Shown one piece after another: positions 8,430 through 19,299 of a DNA stretch of 24,002 nucleotides (within the stretch, counting starts at the first letter, position 1; every line of letters starts with the position of its first letter). Source of the DNA: Gnetum montanum (Eukaryota; Streptophyta; Gnetopsida; Gnetales; Gnetaceae). The position numbers and the translations under genes were made by a program. The notes under the pieces are model-generated. The model ran no database searches, was not told where the DNA came from, and saw nothing but the letters and a program-made list of their open reading frames with translations. Where the stretch lies: the NCBI GenBank assembly GCA_015680685.1, contig MNCI01011912.1, positions 10,167 to 34,168 on the forward strand, in the 5' to 3' direction.

Positions 8430-9420
8430 GACATTGTACCAAATATAATCTAAAGTTTCAATGAAGAATGTTATTAACTGATCTTCATTAGTCATTGTAG
8501 AATAATTGGTAAACTATGGTTTTTGATGAGTACTATCCATCAACATCATTTATTCCTAAATTCTAGAATCTGATTTTATCTCTTGAAGATTAAAAGTAAG
8601 AAGAATATGCACTAGCCAATGGAATTTCATGTTGAATTGATGGAAACATCTTCTTCAAATTAGGTTCATCTTCCAAGGACACCTTTACACATCCATATTT
8701 TAAGAATCGATAGACACTATTTCTAACTTTCTCATTGAAATCTCTACAAAGAACAAATGTCACTGGATTAGTGTAACTCAGGAATAACTTATTCTTCAAA
8801 ATTTATTCTATTTTTTTAATCAAGTATGCTCCTTGACATAGTCTAACATTGAAACATGTTGGTTTGACAATTAAGTTTGTTGACCATGCATATACATCTT
8901 ATTGATAGATGAAATTTTAGAATCACTACCAAGGTTATGTGATTTTTTTGAAATCTTAATTGTTCTTTCATTTCCATTACTTGAAGTTTTGGAATTTCAA
9001 AAATCATATTTTCTAAACTCCATTCAAATATTTGTACCAATTCAAACTTGGCTTCTTTATAAAAGATCACACAACCATCCATGTTATGATTTTTGCAATA
9101 GCCTAATCTATATGGCTCAAAAAAAGAACTTCCATAAGAACCTTTTTTCTTAGAAATACCTTTGTATCCCATCTTTCTCAAGTTTGGCTAGAATTGATAT
9201 AAAAATTTCCATGGAAAGACTTGTTGTAGGCACAAGACATTAGCATCCAAATATTATAACTCTTCTAAGATGCATGGATATTGATATTTGTACCAATCTA
9301 AAGTCCATGATGGACATAGCAGATGTTTTTCCTCATTCACTAGGGATCTTGCAAGCACGTTGTATGTTGCAACTTCATTCTCATTCTTGGATTCTCTTCT
9401 GAATCATTTCTCTTCATGAG
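8430..9420 (-). pseudogene. Captured CCR4/nocturnin-type deadenylase (EEP family) remnant
   Basis: CCR4-type proteins are Mg-dependent 3' exonucleases that shorten mRNA poly(A) tails. One frame runs from about 9420 to 8846: ATYNVLA (N-terminal Asn motif of the EEP fold), CPSWTLDW, DANVLCLQQV at 9238-9218, MGYKGI, MDGCVIFYKEAKFELV, then HITLVVILKF. After a frameshift, 8799-8590 gives VLCRDFN (family GDFN) and HEIPLASAYSSYF (family LPLVSAYSS). Beyond its stop, FTNY (~8514) and ETLDYIWY (8459-8436) match the FTNY and TLDYIFY motifs. So nearly the whole domain is present in order with no visible intron, which suggests a copy of spliced mRNA. The catalytic Glu of LQEV is Gln, the Gly of GDFN is Arg, and two early stops (YL and PN boundaries) occur. 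It is dead as an enzyme. The subfamily is not resolved. It is sense to the element. Confidence 0.8.
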
Positions 9421-10594
9421 TATCATACTCCTTGTTAAAACAAGTTTTTGAGTCTCCATGTTGTTTTGTCATATGTTTTGATTGCAAGATAGAATAATAT
9501 ATCTTTTCTTGATGGTTGAAGATCATTTTGTTTCCTCAACTAATTCTCCAACTGATACATCAACTAATCATTAACTAATGCATTGAGTAATAATCAACTA
9601 CATCAACTGAATAACTACATTATCTAATTTTAGTAACATATAATTACATTTCTAATTTTTAGTAATATTTAACTATATTATCTAATTCTTAATGGCCTTT
9701 CTACACCCCCTGGCCTTAAGAACATTAACTTCGACAATGTAACTAATGACATGCCATAGTGATCTTAAGGTCTTGAAAAGGTTAAATTCATTAGCTAAAA
9801 TTTATGATATCAGTGAATTATTGAGTACCTAGATGAAAAATATGACCTCACCATTGTGTTTAAAAAAGGAAATATCATTGGAAATGACTATTTATATGTT
9901 GAGAATGGACATCTTATGCTTGAGTTATGCTAAATTTAAGTTTTTGAGGGTCTTTAGGTACTATATCAAGCAAGGAGTAAAAAATTAATTTTTGGGGTTC
10001 CCTACTATGGATCTGACTTCACCATTATGTCCAGAAGATTGAACTCTATAGAAAAAACTCTTAATTTATAGAAAAATTCTTTCAAAATCAAAAGTTATTA
10101 CTTCCCAAATCTAGAACATTTTGGCATGAAAACTGAGACTTTCCCAAGAAGTCACCCTTTCCAATACTACTCTAGAGTTAGCATGCTTAATTATAGATTT
10201 TTTATTCTTATTTTTATGAGGGTTCCAAATTCAGATTTTGAAAATTATTTTTGCACATTTCTAATTTTAATTAATGGTTCAATGATGGAAATTTCAATTT
10301 TTTTGTCAGTTGATGAAAAATTCAAATTTTTTTGTTAGATGACATAGAATTTTTCATTTCATGCCAACAACAACAATGGCCATGGTGGTGCATCGATAGT
10401 GGCTTGGGTGATTGCTAGGTGACATCAATGGCTAGGCTAGGCATGTCTGGAGGTAGTGATGGTATGGAATTTTTGGCTATGGGTATGGTAGTGTGACATT
10501 TTTTCTAGCCTACACATGACATCCAATTCACTACCATGGCCTACAGAGGGGAGGAGGAAAGCAGATACAGAACGTGACCTACTGAGGGTTGGCG
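9421..10594 (-). other. Unrecognised interior of the minus-strand element
   Basis: AT-rich sequence with no domain I can identify in any frame. It includes a small three-unit tandem repeat (9612-9693) and, at about 10190-10345, runs of TTTTT-rich repeats (AATTTTTTTGTCAG, AAATTTTTTTGTTAG). It may be the 5' untranslated part of the captured transcript or element leader sequence. Confidence 0.35.
9612..9693. repeat. 28-29-bp tandem repeat, about 3 units
   Basis: The units TAACTACATTATCTAATTTT-, TAATTACATTTCTAATTTTT- and TTAACTATATTATCTAATTC- follow each other at 28-29 bp spacing. They are diverged but clearly related. Confidence 0.6.
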
Positions 10595-10785
10595 CAACTT
10601 GGATTGGCCCTTACGTGGGCTAGCATAGTCTTTCTTGGGGCTCATGTCACCCTCTTTTAGGACCTACACAACTGCTTTCTAGAGCTCATGTAGCCTTTTT
10701 TAGGGCTTGCATGACCTTCCTTGGGGCTTGTGTGGCACTTCCTAGGGCTTGTGTGGCCCGCATCATGACCTGCGTAGCTCCAAAC
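10595..10785. repeat. ~22-bp minisatellite A (TTCCTTGGGGCTTGTGTGGC type)
   Basis: About eight diverged units of 19-24 bp. Most begin TTYCTWGGGCT and end with a TGTGGC- or CATGAC-like half. The stretch is clearly more GC-rich than its surroundings. It is separated by about 60 bp from a second minisatellite of the same period but different sequence. Confidence 0.65.
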
Positions 10786-10848
10786 AAGGCCACTACAGCC
10801 CATTAATAGAACCTATGTTGGTGATGAAGGTTTCTTTGTTGCTAGATG

Positions 10849-11095
10849 GGGAGGCAACGATCAATGTAGGGAAGGAAATGATTAGTAGCAAGGAAGGAAA
10901 TAATCGATGGTGTGAGAGGCAATGATTGGTGGTAGGGGAAGTGATGATTGATGATGCAAGAGGTGATGATCAATGAAATGGGAGGCAATGATCTATGGAA
11001 GGGGAGGCCATGATCAGAAACATAGGAGGTGATGATCCTTGGCATTAGAGATGATGATCTACAATAGGGGAGGCAATGATTGACAGTGCTAAAGG
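10849..11095. repeat. ~22-bp minisatellite B (GGGGAGGCAATGATCNATGG type)
   Basis: About eleven units of 20-24 bp share GGAGGCAATGAT or GAGGTGATGAT followed by a variable half. On the minus strand it produces an apparent 153-residue open frame (11303-10842) rich in His, Ser, Thr and Pro. I regard that frame as a by-product of the repeat, not a gene. Confidence 0.75.
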
Positions 11096-12255
11096 TGGTT
11101 GAGAGCATGCATAGGTGGGTGAAGAACATGATAGAAGATGGCGCATAGAAGAGTAGTGGCAGAGTGGTGTGGTTGTGGAATGGTGGGGCACACATGGTGG
11201 CTAGTGCACAACAATGGGGCACAACAGTGAGGGTGGATCGATGTAGCACATGGTAGGTAGCAGGGCACATGGTAGGTGCCAAACAATGATGGTGGAGAGA
11301 CATGGCATGATGGGAGGTATAGGCTAATGTAGTCTACAAATTTTTTTAATTTAATTTAATTATTTTTCTTATATATATAATAAAATTTAGGAGGAGAGTG
11401 GGCTTGGGTTTGAACCCATGACCTCTCATTCAAAAATTTTCTTTATTTTTTTTAAAAAACATTTTATTATTATTTTAATCCACCTTGCCTCAGCGATTGA
11501 CGTGGTGGTTCAGCCAATGAGAGGGCAAAGGTTTGGTGTCGATAAACAATAATTCTAAGTTAATTCCTAACACTAAAATTTTGATATTTTTTAAATAATA
11601 AATTAATAATTTTAATAATTTAATATTATTTTAATGCACATATAATGAGAAACTTTAAACATCAATATCTCTTAAATCATAAGTCTGATTAAGACAAAAT
11701 TTGTACTATTGGAAATGGAAATAGTATAAGGGTTCAAAAATGAAGTTGATTTTTTAGGAATTAAAATGACCAAACTAGCCTATTTTGTTGAACTAACATT
11801 TCTAGGCTGACATATGGTAACTTGAAATTTTCTAGATTACTTGGATAGTCAATTTTAACAAAACAAGATCAATTCAGGTCATGCTCACTAACTTTCTTGA
11901 TAGAAATTTAACAATGACCCTAATCAATTAATAATTATAGTATTAAGATGGGTAAGAGTTACCTATACTGGTGTATCATTATCTTACCAACATTTCTTGT
12001 AATTGATGAATCTTGATGAGGTGTGATCAACTCTTCATCGGTTAATGATATCCATGAAAGAATTTGGTTGGTTGCTTGGATCTACGTACCTAATTCATTG
12101 TTTGTGAAATCAATAGAAAGGTATCTTCTAACTTACATCATAGACATATGGTGCATTTGGTGATGATTAATGGCTTTCCCTATGTTGTGGTTTCAAGGTT
12201 CATTATCAGGTTCATGTTGTAGTTAGCCCATGGTTTTGAATGGCCCTTGGCTCAT
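11096..12255 (-). other. Unrecognised 5' region of the minus-strand element
   Basis: The first 230 bp (11096-11330) is GT/GGTG-rich and looks like further degenerate repeat (GGGCACACATGGT, GGGCACATGGTAGG, CATGGTAGGTGCC). Then comes AT-rich sequence with a GC-rich island near 11490-11530 (GACGTGGTGGTTCAGCC). No gag frame is visible between the PBS and the minisatellites. Confidence 0.4.
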
Positions 12256-12273
12256 GGTTTTATCTGATACCAA
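12256..12273 (-). promoter_or_regulatory. Primer-binding site of the minus-strand element
   Basis: On the minus strand TTGGTATCAGATAAAACC begins next to the LTR. TGGTATCAGA matches the plant initiator-Met tRNA primer site (TGGTATCAGAGC) for ten bases. Confidence 0.85.
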
Positions 12274-12274
12274 T

Positions 12275-12848
12275 TATGACATCCTATCCTCAGATGTCAT
12301 GAAAAATGTCAAATATATTATATAATAAACATTATTCATATAAATAAAATGTACCAAATGTGAAATATATGTGATATTTGACATTATGTATTAAGGAAAT
12401 AATAGGAAAAATGTAGAAAGAGAAAGAAGAGAATGCTTTATTAAAATGGAATAGCATATCTAGATTATGCTTTGAGAGTGTTCTTTGGGGTTTTCTTCCT
12501 TTGACATCCATCTCTTAGAGGGAATCAGCATTGCCACCATGATTAGGCCTATTACCTAGCTAGAACGAATGGCCAATCCACTTCTTGTCCTGCTTCACCC
12601 ATCTCTCTTGACTTGCCTATATCTGTTCTGCCACTCCATTGTTGGCATGACCTATAAGCCTAGGTATAAATGTCTTAGGTCAAACTCCCAAAGGTCACCT
12701 TGAGAGACATGTCTGTTATTACAATATGCCCTTTCAGGTCTTAATTACAACTTCCCTTCGAGTCTTTGTTTAGATAACAATAACACTTATTGTGAAAACA
12801 CACCATCTTCATTATGTAACAACATCATTTGGGAATAAGGATGTGACA
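12275..12848 (-). repeat. 5' LTR of the minus-strand element
   Basis: This LTR is 574 bp, the same length as its mate at 7272-7845. It starts TATGACATCC and ends GGATGTGACA in plus sense, so the 10-bp ends are inverted repeats with one mismatch. It is flanked by the PBS on the internal side and by CTTAT on the outer side. Confidence 0.9.
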
Positions 12849-12853
12849 CTTAT
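12849..12853. repeat. Target-site duplication CTTAT (right)
   Basis: Exact copy of 7267-7271. Joining across the element restores an uninterrupted LTR start of the older chromovirus. Confidence 0.9.
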
Positions 12854-14490
12854 GTTAGAAACCTCTTACCCCTTGGTATGCTTATTATTTGAACTTTTCA
12901 TTTCTTATGTTGAATCCATGTCTTGTATTTTATAAACCATTTTCTATTTTTGGATGTGGTTGTGTTGGTTGAGTTATATGCCTTATTATTATCTTTTTAG
13001 ATGTCTTTTAACATTTTAACATTTTTATTTGATTTTAATTTTTTTATAGTTTTAATACTTTTAGTATTTATTATTTCTTTTAATTTAGCACATACATACT
13101 AACCTCTTTTGTTGAAGTTTTAAGTTAGCAAGTATTCGGTACTAGATGGGCCATTAGCACATGGGTTCTACATTGGTTGTGGAATGTTTTACTTAGGCTA
13201 CTTTGTGTTTATCACTAAAAACTATTTTTTAAATCAATTTTTTTTTATTTTTTTCTTAATTTATTTTTATCTTATTTTTTAGAGTCTTTTTATATCATAT
13301 TGGTTAGTTATAGTTTAACCTTAGACATTATTATTAGTTTGGGCTTAGACATAGCTACTAACTAACCCTTAGAGGATGTTTGTAATATGGTACCACTAAG
13401 TACAAGCCCATGTTAAAATATTATTTTTATTTTGATTTTAGAAATTAATATTTTATTTGATATTTATTTTTCCAAATAATTACCCTTTTTTTCCAACCAC
13501 GTTACACCCTCATGAGCATAAATACCTTGTAGCCATTTTATTAAAAATCATCTATTTTCATTGTTGACATCTTGGACATAGAATCAAAGAGGAAGATCTT
13601 GATAGTTTATAGAGAAGGTAGATCTAGATTTATGTTATTGCTCCCAACCTTGATAAGAGATTAGTTTAAGATCTTAATTTATGATTTGCATAAATTCCAT
13701 TATTGAATTTTAGTTTTTCCTAGAATTTAGATCCTCTTTAGGAGATCACAATCATGTGAAGTGTTTTAGCTATAATGCTATCATTTTAGAAAGGAAGATT
13801 TGGTAATTTTTTCTAAAATATGAGTTTTTGATGTTTTAGTTTTATGCACATTCAATTTAGCCAATTTTAGTATGTTCAAAAATTATTTGATGTAATTCTT
13901 ATTTGTCAAATTTGATTATTTCATGAATATTTTTATGAGATCTAGAATTTTTTTAAGATTTATTTTTATGTATGAGATATTAGAAATTTTTTGACCTTAT
14001 TTAGCTTTGTTTTGGCTCCATTTCCATTCTACCAAAGTGTTTAGTCATAAAACTAGGGTTTTGAGCTATAAGTTACATTTTTTACCCCAAAATGATGTTA
14101 ATTGTGATGGACTAGAAGATAAATTATTTAACTTTTGAATGTAGATCACAAGGAATCTTTATATATTCATTGTGACCCTACTATGAGGTTGCGATGATTG
14201 CTTATGTCATTTTTTGATTTTGCATAAAAAACCAACTTCTGTAAAGTGCATCCTAACTTATGCATAATGAAAAATTGAGAAAATCAAGAAAAACATAGGT
14301 TCTAAGGATTTTTTATATGTCTAAAATTTTGAAAAGAAAAACTAAGTATGTTTTATAATTTTTACAAGCTTAGAATGGTCCTTATGATCCTACATTTTTC
14401 TGAAATTTTTTTCCCATTTTTAGTTAGCCTCTTGAAGCCTATATTTATAATTTTTAGCAATCTCAAATCCCTACATGGTAGTACCTTTTG
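12854..14490 (+). other. Probable continuation of the chromovirus 3' LTR, then AT-rich sequence
   Basis: By the duplication logic this continues the LTR begun at 7258. A CATAAATACC motif near 13518, followed by sequence resembling an R region (CAAAGAGGAAGATC near 13585), fits an LTR promoter. I cannot place the LTR end. No PBS-like or gag sequence follows, and the sequence up to 14490 is AT-rich with no recognised content. Confidence 0.35.
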
Positions 14491-14496
14491 AAAGAG

Positions 14497-15108
14497 ATGA
14501 TTACAAGTGAACTAATGCTTACAATTATAGATTATGGTAGAATTTTTAAAGTGGAAGTTAATGCTAGTGGGATAGAAATAGGAGGAATATTATCATAAGA
14601 AGGAAAACACATTATTTTTTTTCTTAGAAGATGAAAGAATCAAGATATAAGTACAATATTTATGAGGAGTTATATGCTATCCTTTAGACTAGAAATTCTA
14701 GTTGATGACTGACTACAAGGAACTTCAATTTTTGAATTTCTCAGGAAAGCTTAATGCTAAATATATGAATTAAGTGGTACAATTACAAGAGTTTAATTTT
14801 GTTTTGAGGAATAAAATTGGAAAGATAAATCTTGTGATAGATTCATTATCTATAATACATGTTGTAAATTTTAGTTTATTACAAGTTGAAGGTATGAATA
14901 ATTTTATTCATTTTTCTAATGATGGTGTTAATTTTGGGAAATTTTGGAAGGATTTAAATGAGTATTTCATTGGGAAAGTTGATAAATGTAGGGATTATTA
15001 CATGAAAAATGTCATTTTCTTCAAAAATGAAAAGTGTATGTTTTCACATGTGATTTCAAGACAAGATCATCTTAAAAAAGCATTATGAAGGATTGTAAGA
15101 ATCCAAGG
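14497..15108 (+). pseudogene. Ty3/gypsy RNase H and connector fragment
   Basis: RNase H removes the RNA strand during reverse transcription. The translation KEMITSELMLTIIDYGRIFKV then EVNASGIEIGGILS-stop-EGKHI matches the start of gypsy RNase H (the APVLTLPDYGK...VDASGIGIGAVLSQEGRPI pattern). ELYAIL follows near 14668 and LNFSGKLNAKYMN-VVQLQEFNF near 14740-14800 (the LKFL...WVELLQEFNF pattern). The open stretch 14774-15088 continues into the connector to integrase (NFGKFWKDL, FFKNEKCMF). It starts and stops abruptly, without RT upstream or integrase downstream. The connector style differs from the integrase at 5975, so it is probably from another element. Confidence 0.75.
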
Positions 15109-15338
15109 AAATAGATAAGATATTAAAACATGTGCAAAATATTGTATCCACATTTTTTGTTTCACAATAATAAGTTAAATATGGTCTTGACATTATTTGA
15201 TTTGAATTTGAGCATTAGAAAGATATAAAAATAGCATAATGAGAGATATTTCTAGCTCCAAAAGGCCTAAAATGACCATTCTAGCTCATAACCTAACATA
15301 TAAGACTCACTTTTGGTGACCCTAAAAAGTTTGAAAAT

Positions 15339-16520
15339 AAAAATTTTTCTAAGTATTGGAGGTGTTACTGACAATTTCTTCCAATTTGGTACAGCTCTAT
15401 ATCATCATGTCTATGTCACCGACATCAAAACTACTTTTCCACGTCAAAATTGATCTTACAAGAATCAAACAATTCATCCATAGTACTTTTGACATGATAG
15501 GCATTAAATTTCAACATTTAAAATCTTGAGAACTTGAGATGAAAAATTTTTCTAAGTGTTGGTTGACACCAATGTTGATGTGAGCATCAACATCAATGTT
15601 AGCACTGACAACACAATTCTTAATACCTCCATTTCACATCTTACTTACATCTTGACTTAAGTCCTAGCAATCAAGATGTATATTTTTCTAACTTATATAG
15701 ATAATGATAATGTTGATGTCACTATTAGAATTAGCATCACCTTGGCTATATCATCCTTATCCCAAGTCATTGAGTACAACATTTAGTAGTATTTCCTTAA
15801 TCCCCAAGCTTACTAGTGACATACAAACATACTTTTAGATTATTTTGACATCAATTTGAGCACCCCGTAAGCCTGAAATATTAGTTCAAAAAATTATTTA
15901 AAATATTATAACTTATTAGTTGATGTTCATACTAATGCCAATTTCACTAGCTTGGGGACTCATATGGTAACATCTTTAACCTCCATAATCAATATTCAAC
16001 ATCATTCTACAATCTCATGTGCACCGTGGTGTCATCATGACATGATCCACCATCAATTTTGATGTTAAAATGGGATCCTGAAGGCTTAGAACTACAACTT
16101 CGATAAAACTAGAAATTTTTTTCTATCTCCTTCTAACATTCATGCTTTTGAATTATAACTTGAGTAAAAGTAGCAAAATGTTTCTATCTTGCTATGACAC
16201 TAACACTAATGTTAGTATTAAAGTTATCATCACCTACCTTATGTCTAGCTTTTCCTAATCTACATTATCAAACTTGCCAAAAATGAGCGCCACATGAACT
16301 ACACTTAACTCTAGAGGTTAAATTATTAAACCCTAATCCCATAAATATGGAATCAAAATCCATGTTTTGGTATTAGTTTCATTAGATTAAGAACATTTTT
16401 GAGATAGCATGAGCAATAGACATCTGACAATCTTCCACATGCTCCATAACCACTGTGACATCTTCCATGGCTCTAATACTAATGTTGATGTAGTTTTAGT
16501 GTTAGTAAAGCAACATTAGC
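15339..16520. repeat. Field of diverged stem-loop repeats
   Basis: A compound motif recurs: an AAAATTTTTCTAAGTRTTGG-like lead (15339, 15542, weaker at ~15680 and ~16110) followed by ACACTAATGTTGATGT and AGCATCAACAT-like halves (near 15417, 15572, 15708, 15925, 16199, 16479). Perfect inverted repeats occur at 15572-15593 (ATGTTGATG, 4-nt loop), 16199-16216 (ACTAACA, 4-nt loop) and 16479-16519 (CTAATGTTG with a longer loop). Spacing is irregular (about 140-280 bp). No coding pattern was recognised. Confidence 0.5.
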
Positions 16521-17417
16521 ATCATCATCCCATACTTAGAATATTTTTAGCATCAATGATAGTCTCTAGAGTTGGAGTTTTTTAGAATCTATCATCAATC
16601 TCAAGATACTTGACCAAGATAGCCCCATTTGGGCTTCAAATTGATTCTAGATAATATCTATAACATTTCCATCTATATACCCATCCTCAAAAGGTTCAAT
16701 GTCACTCTCCAAATCCATATTTTACTTACAAATTAGGTTCTTATCAGCAATTTTATTCCACTTACGTTTTTTACCAGCATTTGTAGTTTCATCCTCCATA
16801 GGAGGTGAATGTTTCTTTTTTAGTAATAAAGAATTTTTCTTTGTTTAGGAGGGGAATAAAAATAATTTTTCCTATATCATAGCTTCCTATATTTTAGTAT
16901 TTTATTCTCTTTTATTTACATTTTTACACTTATATTTAATTTCATCATTCATAGTTTATTCCAAACTTAATTATTTTTTAACAATAAACACTTAATCAAC
17001 TTTAGCATTTAATTTCAATGTTTTTATTATTTTCCTGTTATTTCTAGTTTTTGTGTGGTAGGCTAAGTCCACATTCAATGGGAGATTTTTTTTTCCATCA
17101 TGTCATTATTTTTGACTTAGCATAGGTTATATTAAATCAAAGATCATTTGTGGGCACTAGTTAAGTACTTTGACACTTAATTCGTGGAGGTGTTCCCATG
17201 GGATTCAGAATGAATAATTGTATAGGAACATTTTTGGAACTAGAAAAAGGGTCAAAAAGGTTTTTAGTATCTTAAACATATTCCTTAGTAACCAATAGAT
17301 CATTTGTAGCACTTAGAATTTTTCTTACACTATTCATTTTTACTTGGTTTTATTTTTACATTTACATTTGATCTTATTTTCTTCTAAACTTATGTGTAGG
17401 AGATAATTGTTAACACC
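16521..17417. other. AT-rich sequence, no gene recognised
   Basis: The minus strand at about 16815-16580 reads as a charged stretch (MEDETTNAGKKRKWNKIADK, then ESDIEPFEDGY) with two stops. It might be a decayed element protein but matches nothing I know. The rest is AT-rich spacer. Confidence 0.25.
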
Positions 17418-18162
17418 ATGTCTAGCCAAGATTCTAGCTTCTCTAATACCCCATAGGTTTATAAACTAATGAAATCATAAAAGGTTATGCTCTTGTAGCA
17501 TGCATAGCTCAACATGATTATAAGGTTGCATGCATCAAGAAAGAAGTGAGTATAGCACTCGCTGAAAATGAGCTAAGGAAAATGATTATATATGAAATAG
17601 TCAATGGTTTAGAACCAATCCTAATAAATACATGTCATTTCATCAAAATTCATTAGTCCAAAAAAGTTACACTAGTAGAGTACCTAGTCATCGTAGATGA
17701 ATTTTAAGCAATTACAAGCTTTAAGATTCAATGTAGACAAGTCATTTAGGATTACCTTGTGAAAAAATCCAATATTAGTTCTAGTAGTAGAAACTACCAC
17801 TTTTAATATCAATATAGCAAAGAAAGTGGTAACTTCATCATACATGAGAATAATAAGAAGGAACATCCCTAAATTTTACTATTTGTAGATCCTCTCCAGT
17901 AATCATAAAATCTCATTTTGCAACATGTAAATCTCATTCACTTTACCAATCCATTTTTGTACTCATATGTTAAGTTATTATTTCCATGCTGCCTGATCTA
18001 GTTAATCCTACTATCATAGCTCCACCTATAACTAACCTACATCCTATATATTTTTTTTCAAACACAACTATAGTCAATCCTACTCTCTTAGCACTGGTGC
18101 AAGGTGTTAATCCACCACTTAACCATTTTCAATTTTCTTCCTACATAGTCCCAATATATTAG
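17418..18162 (+). pseudogene. Possible decayed retroelement gag-like remnant
   Basis: A short start MSSQDSSFSNTP (17418) ends in a stop. A shifted frame reads GYALVACIAQHDYKVACIKK and continues to about 17654, and another open piece (17986-18162) is rich in Pro, Asn and Thr. The order of a Ser-rich start, a charged middle and a Pro-rich linker would fit a degraded gag, and mobile-element debris surrounds it. I see no zinc knuckle and cannot name a family, so this is a weak call. Confidence 0.25.
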
Positions 18163-19299
18163 TCATAGTTTTTTTTTTTAATTTTTTCCTCATCTACACA
18201 ATTTGTCCCTCACTACTTTTTTATGCTAATAACATCAATACCTATTATAACACATGCTCAACTAATTCTACCTAGTCAAAATCCCATTCTAGGAAATCCT
18301 TCAAAATATCCTTAGAGTCCCTCCTAAATTATTATTACTAGTACAAGATCTTTCTTTCAAGTTGTAGGCAAATGAAGATCAAACCTGAAATGTAAGTGCA
18401 TTGCACGGAGATAATACTAAAATCTACATTATCAATATACTTATTAACCTTTGTAGTGCCTAAAAAATTTAGTTACTAGAAAATTGAAAATCCTAGGTTG
18501 TGACAACCTAACCTTGAATCCCAAGGGTCTTCAAAAAAATAGGATCCAAGGTTTCCTAGATGGTCTTGTCAATCAGCTAGGGACTTACAAAGTGTAAATA
18601 AGAAAATAGAATCATAGATTCAAACAAAAATGAAATAACATAAAAATTAAACTTGAAAATAAATCAACACTATAAGTGAACTAAAAATATTTATTGAATG
18701 AAAGTAAAAGTTCAAAGAGTATAGATGATATGCTTAGATGCATAAGAAGCTAAATTTGATGAAGCTTGAAGCTTATTGAAGCCAACAAGCTATGTTCCAT
18801 AGTTGATCTCCATGGTCCAGGTACTTCCCAACTCCAATATCTTGTAATTCCTTACTATTTTTTATTCAAGTCTACAACTTTAGCTACAAATGATGGCAAC
18901 AATTGTGTGAACTCTTACTCCAATGGTACTACACTAAGTATCTCTAATGCTCAAAGTAGATGCCAAATAGAATTCAAGTGCTCAAGGTTGCAAAATAAGG
19001 CTATGGGTTGTATGAATGCTCATTTTAGATTGCTCAAAATTGGTAAAGTGTGGAACAAAAATGCTTTTTAGTATTACCAAAAAATTGTTTAGAACCTCAA
19101 TATGATGTTCAATATTGGGATTTATAGGCTTTAGGTTGTTGATTTAATGTTGCAAACTACTACAATGATTGCTAACAAAATGATGTTGGTTACAAGTGTT
19201 ACAAATATGATTTCTAATGTAGTTGACGATTTCTAGTATGTTTTGATGCACCAAAATCATCAAAACCCATCCACATACTAAAAATAGTAAAAAAAATTT
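18163..19299. other. AT-rich spacer without recognised gene
   Basis: It contains a 101-codon open stretch on the plus strand (18766-19071) with no recognisable domain and no conserved neighbour. Given the AT content and length, I treat it as chance. A CTTGAAGC/GCTTCAAG-type inverted motif near 18760 is minor. Confidence 0.35.

Larger units (their letters stand above)
7272..12848 (-). mobile_element. Complete non-autonomous LTR element carrying a captured CCR4-like gene
   Basis: The element is 5,577 bp with two 574-bp LTRs in direct orientation, 10-bp inverted termini (TGTSACATCC-like) and a perfect CTTAT duplication. Orientation is minus: a PBS (TTGGTATCAGAT) abuts the right LTR and a PPT (GGGGGGTAGAT) abuts the left LTR, both read on the minus strand. 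The 4.4-kb interior shows no gag, protease, integrase or RT motif, so it would depend on another element's proteins. In order along the minus strand it holds unknown AT-rich sequence, two ~22-bp minisatellites, more unknown sequence, a sense-oriented CCR4-type nuclease remnant (9420-8430) and a short 3' tail. It sits 14 bp inside the LTR of an older chromovirus. Confidence 0.9.

Noticed and set aside
8902-9153. 83-residue open frame on the plus strand
   Set aside because: It is the antisense shadow of the CCR4-like frame at 9181-8843.
10842-11303. 153-residue open frame on the minus strand, His/Ser/Pro-rich
   Set aside because: It lies over the ~22-bp minisatellite and its GT-rich flank; the composition follows the repeat, and no domain or conserved start is seen.
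11406-11417. GGGTTTGAACCC, tRNA T-arm-like (B-box) motif
   Set aside because: No A box, acceptor pairing or anticodon arm around it on either strand, so there is no support for a tRNA or a SINE.
15360-15395. GGTGTTACTGACA followed by TTGGTACAGCTC, like an LTR end plus PBS closing the chromovirus LTR
   Set aside because: The spacing of about 20 bp is wrong for a PBS, the match to TGGTATCAGAGC is poor, and RNase H sequence lies between here and 12854.
15572-16519. CRISPR-like or phage-like array, suggested by recurring palindromic repeats
   Set aside because: Repeats are strongly diverged and irregularly spaced, with no constant direct repeat or spacers, in a plant retroelement setting.
18766-19071. 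101-residue open frame on the plus strand
   Set aside because: No recognisable domain, no homologous copy in the window, and it is of a length expected by chance.
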